From contig NC_023758.2 in assembly GCF_000499845.2 (NCBI RefSeq), forward strand, positions 7,479,665 through 7,543,664: a stretch of DNA of 64,000 bases. Direction: 5' to 3'. This document shows positions 60,429-64,000 of this stretch, one piece after another. Position 1 is the first letter of the stretch. Each line of letters begins with the position of its first letter. A model generated the notes under the pieces. The model was not told the DNA's origin, did no database searches, and was given only the letters and a program-made list of their open reading frames with translations. Source of the stretch: Phaseolus vulgaris (Eukaryota; Streptophyta; Magnoliopsida; Fabales; Fabaceae). The translations under genes and the position numbers were made by a program.

Positions 60429-63400
60429 TTAGGGACATCTCACATTTCTCCCAGGTCCACCATAGTAAAAGTAATTCCCCCAAACATTATTAATCCCTCC
60501 TTGAATGTCATAGCAATTGGGGTGATCGGCAAGAACCCTAAGATTTGACAAGGGTACCAAGTTGTTGTCCCAATCCACAACTTGCATGTTCCGAAAATAT
60601 GAAGCTTTTCCAAACCCTTCACTTGCAAAATGTCCACTACCCATTTGGGTAGAAGTGTGAGACCCTGATTGCCTTGAATTCACCACTTCTCCTCCAAATT
60701 GCACCATGCTTGCATGATCCCTTAGGTGTGTGAACAAGAATGATGGCCAATACCCGACTAAGATTCCGGATCCAAACTCAAGCCACCAATTCCCATGCTT
60801 TGGATCCTGCACAAAAAAAATGAAGCATTGCACCAAACCTTCAATGTCACCTTTTCTTGCAACTACTCAAAGATAGACATAATTATGAATAGCAACATGT
60901 TAGCCAGGTTGGTAAGTGAAACGGGTCAAAAAGAGGGGAAAAGAAAGGTGGCGAATGTTGGGGGAATAAGCCAGTTTTTAGGGTTTTGTTAGAATAATGG
61001 TAAAACGAAGAGGAAAAAAAAAGTGAAAGAGAATCTTGAAAAGAAGGGGAAATACAGTTCATTATTAGAATTCACAGTGCATGCGTGTAATGTCCCAAAG
61101 TATTAAAGTGAGTAAAGTGGCATGTTAACTAAGACATGACACTGTACAAAACTTTGTGCACCATCACTTTATTCTTCCTCTTTTTTTAGTTACTATGATC
61201 TTCAGTTTCATAAAATTAAAAACAATTATCATGCCATGAAATGCTTTAAATAATCTTCCCTTGCTTCTTCTACTACTCTATATCGCAAAACTCGATGCCA
61301 TTTGCGACACTTCCCAAATATGGAGACCCCATCATCATTCTCTATTTTTTTAAATCCATTTGTTTTTGGTTCGTTTGGGCTTTTGACTACGAAACTTGAA
61401 CACTTTTTTTAACCAACAAATATTCAAATCGAACGGTAGGAACAGTGTTCTGTCATCAAATCTTTTATCCTTTATCTGGGACCCTCAACCCATCATGTAT
61501 GCCACAAAAAAAGATTAACCTAAACTAGGATATAAATAAACCCTAAGTGGCTTAATCCGTTTTATATGACAAAGTTTAGCTTTTTCAGTCAACAACAAAA
61601 ACCGCGCATAATCACCAAAACAAAAACTAACATAAAGTAACCCAAAAAGAAACAAATCGAGACTTCTACATCAAGTTGTCGCTAAATAATTAGTTTTTAT
61701 GATGAATTTCGTAATGAAGCACCAAATTACCTTCCAGATCAGCAAGCTGATATCAAATTGTCCACCACCATAGGAAGAAGTTGGAGAGATTGCAGCTCCA
61801 ATAGCAATTCTATTGTTAGTTTGAACAAAACCAGAGCACAGTAAATTGTAGCATCCAGTTGCTTGATATGCATCACTCTGTAAATAATAATTAGAAATAA
61901 GAAAATAAAAAAAATTTGTTTGACTAAAAAATTGTACCATGATGAGAGGTTATTAATTTATGATCTGCGATACTTTTGTGTTGAATGAGTTTTCTTACCG
62001 TCCAATAAGTGAAGAATCTGGGGTAGGTGTCCCCATAGAGCTCAGGGCTGACCTGCAGCAAAATGAATTGAAATAAGTTTGGTTATCGAAAGCTGAAAAT
62101 TAAATTGAGTGATGAAAATGAATGGTAGGTAGTTGAGCATGGTATCTGTGTTTTGAATGCTATTGGTAACGAAAAAGGATAGAGTGGTAGAAATTATTGA
62201 AAGAAAATGAGTGTGTTTGTGTAAAGAGAGAATTGATTAATTAAGGTGCAGTAATGGGTGAATTGAAACTTGCCTGCCAACCAGCTTCAATAGTGTTGAG
62301 ATCATCCCCAAATGAACCAGATATGACCCACATTTGGGACAGGCTGAATTCATCTTGATTTGTCACACGGGGTGCCCACACGTTTATGCTAGCCTTTGCT
62401 CCGTAGTACTGTTCTCCACTCACATACCCAACTGCATGCTGTGCAGTGCACCAGCAAACACTATTGTTAGGTTTGCAAATATCTCAGGATCAAACTATTT
62501 GTTAGCTCAGTTTGAAGAGTTGCTAGAGGAAATTATATATATATTTTTTTCTATGTCAGAGTTTAATCTTGATGTTGAGTTAAGGTAAAGGTAGCTGCAA
62601 CATACATACATACATACACAAGGATGAAAAGGCCACTTTCTTTGGAGTAAGTGAAACATTACTAGCTGAGGAACCATGGAATTCTGTGATTGCCATAAAT
62701 AGGAAATGGTTCAAGTTTCACAATCGAAAGAAAGGAATGAAAATCCAGCTAATCAAAATTTATTGTTGGCGCTTTCATCACTATTCTTAGCTTCATGGTA
62801 AAGCATGGTGAAAAAAAAAAATATGCAAAGGTTGAAAAGCAAAACACTTTACTCCCTTGTGTTTGCCTTAATAGTTTCTGCTTGACTTGTTTGTTAATGC
62901 CTTCCTTTGGTTTGGTAAAGGAAAAAAAAGAAAGATAAAGAAAAGAAAAGAAAGTTTCAGTGCATACCTCATGACCATTGCTGTTGGTGTCCCTTCTAAC
63001 ACGCCTTCTTATTTTCCTTCCAAATCTGCTCACAGAACTAGCCCTTAACATGTCTTGTTCTGTTGTTCTTCTGATTGGAATTGTACCTTCTGGACATGAC
63101 TCCCCTAACATGGTCCATAGCTGAAAATTCTCACTCAATATGTCCCTCTTGTTATGACCTTTAGGCCTTTCTGGAGGATCCTGCACATGAATCAACGTCT
63201 GCACTTTAATTCAAATTTCTCCCTAACTTCAAATGATAAATTCTGTGTAATTTAAATTTCTCCCTACTTCAAATAATATATTCAAAGAAACCATGTAGTC
63301 CCGAAGTTTGAGAGATTATTAGTATTTGACTATCCATTAATTAAAAGAAAAATCTAAGAAATTGTCTGAGACAATTATCAACTACCAGTGGTTTGTGTCC

Positions 63401-63773
63401 CTTCAACATAGGATGATCAAAAGCTGGTTGCTGATGAGACACCACACAGTCTATTACATCCCCGTCAGGACTCTGCAGGCAGCGGAAAGAACTTGAGCAT
63501 GTTACGGTTAAAAACAGGGGAGAAAACAAGGGATGTGAAAAGCTAGAAACTTTGTCTGACCTGAATTGTCTTAACAGAGGGCTTGTTGATTTGCTGAAGA
63601 CGAGTTCTTATGATGTTCATCTTGTGGACCTCTTCTTGCGGCTTAAGAGTCTGGTTGGCAACTGGTGTGTTGCCCATTTCTGAGGAACAAACAGGACAAA
63701 GCAAAGAAGCAACAAGAAGGAAATGTACAAGTGTGGAAATGATTGGGGAGCTCAAACACAAGCTAAAATTCAT
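60429..63773 (-). CDS. Neprosin-family (DUF239) secreted protein, 7 exons, 418 aa
   Basis: Plant DUF239/neprosin proteins are secreted; the founding member is a prolyl endopeptidase of the glutamic type. Exons on the minus strand: 63773-63561, 63472-63386, 63180-62968, 62438-62274, 62052-61999, 61877-61731, 60806-60429. All are in frame and sum to 418 codons plus stop. A signal peptide (residues 1 to about 31, core [11 protein letters not shown]) is followed by the activation-peptide domain (Neprosin_AP, about 75-170; [27 protein letters not shown] at its end). The neprosin domain is about 185-415, with [12 protein letters not shown] and [17 protein letters not shown]. Glutamates expected to be catalytic lie in NTIEAGWQ and QFGGEV. 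The ATG chosen starts the signal peptide. Intron 4 is GC-AG (donor GCAAGT). It appears functional; substrate unknown. Confidence 0.93.
62273..62273 (-). other. GC splice donor of neprosin intron 4
   Basis: The exon ends TGGCAG at 62274 and the intron starts GCAAGT (minus strand), with the acceptor GCAG before 62052. Reading across gives [12 protein letters not shown], which fits the family, so the GC donor is real unless the base is a sequencing error. Confidence 0.8.
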
Positions 63774-64000
63774 GCTTGAGAGATCTCTCTTCCTTGTTTC
63801 TATTGACAAATCCGTGTGAGTTTGTTCACATTGGCCTTGTCTTCTTGTTCTTGCATGACCAAAACAAAAGTGTGTGTTCCCAGGCTTTGATTCTGCCAAG
63901 GTAAACACGTCTCCCACCAAATCTATCCAACACATGGTGAGTATTCTAAGAAAGGCTAATTACTCCTTCACCATCTTCAATGTCTTGGAAGCACACAACA
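63774..64000 (-). promoter_or_regulatory. Upstream region of the neprosin gene
   Basis: Only 227 bp are available. The minus-strand frame stays open upstream of the chosen ATG to 63935, but that extension lacks signal-peptide character and would bury the hydrophobic segment. No TATA box could be assigned with confidence. Confidence 0.35.

Noticed and set aside
63774..63935. 54-codon N-terminal extension of the neprosin-family protein
   Set aside because: The downstream Met directly starts a signal peptide; the extension would make it internal and lacks family support.

Overview
The window is nuclear DNA from a flowering plant, very probably a legume of the bean/cowpea group (Phaseoleae). The evidence is GT-AG split genes, very AT-rich spacers, dense nested Ty1/copia, Ty3/gypsy, CACTA and Mutator-type elements, and legume-like SEC16, eS30 and neprosin-family proteins. 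The species call is inference; no database was searched.

Three genes look intact. (1) SEC16 (319-7194, minus): 13 coding exons joining to 1423 codons; the protein is the scaffold of COPII exit sites on the ER. Its last intron carries a small TRIM-type retroelement. (2) eS30 (33886-34294, plus): a 62-residue 40S ribosomal protein in three exons, with a telo-box and site II motifs upstream. (3) A neprosin-family (DUF239) secreted protein (60429-63773, minus): seven exons, 418 residues, with one GC-AG intron.

Almost everything else is mobile DNA or its debris. 9361-15870 is a broken copia element. It holds the 3' end of an inverted Sirevirus-like element (env-like reading frame plus a 1297-bp LTR) and ends in a large inverted repeat built from a copia-LTR/TRIM chimera. 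18026-19236 is a short CACTA element with a GC-rich core. 19453-20221 is a broken ubiquitin gene with part tandemly duplicated. A complete but dead copia element (20222-26808, minus, TSD TGAAA) sits in that duplicate and carries a 640-bp perfect internal tandem duplication. 28211-28659 is an array of 50-bp dyad-symmetric units ending at a CACTA terminus.

From about 39 to 51 kb lies a decayed CACTA transposase region on the minus strand: a DUF4216 piece and three Transposase_24 pieces in collinear order. A CRM-like gypsy element (about 43.3-49.86 kb) and a bean-type LTR (39879-41013) split it. A 524-bp higher-order satellite (51.34-53.03 kb) follows, then a 593-bp Mutator-type MITE with a 9-bp TSD (53341-53933). 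At 55.2-57.2 kb there is a three-layer nest: a dispersed repeat split by a CACTA-like element, itself split by a solo LTR with a 5-bp TSD.

The three genes show no shared pathway. I found no CRISPR array, tRNA, rRNA or operon. The most notable structures are paired 15-bp palindromes at a constant 21-bp phase inside the 39.9-kb LTR, the inverted chimeric LTR cassette at 15 kb, and the split transposase gene.
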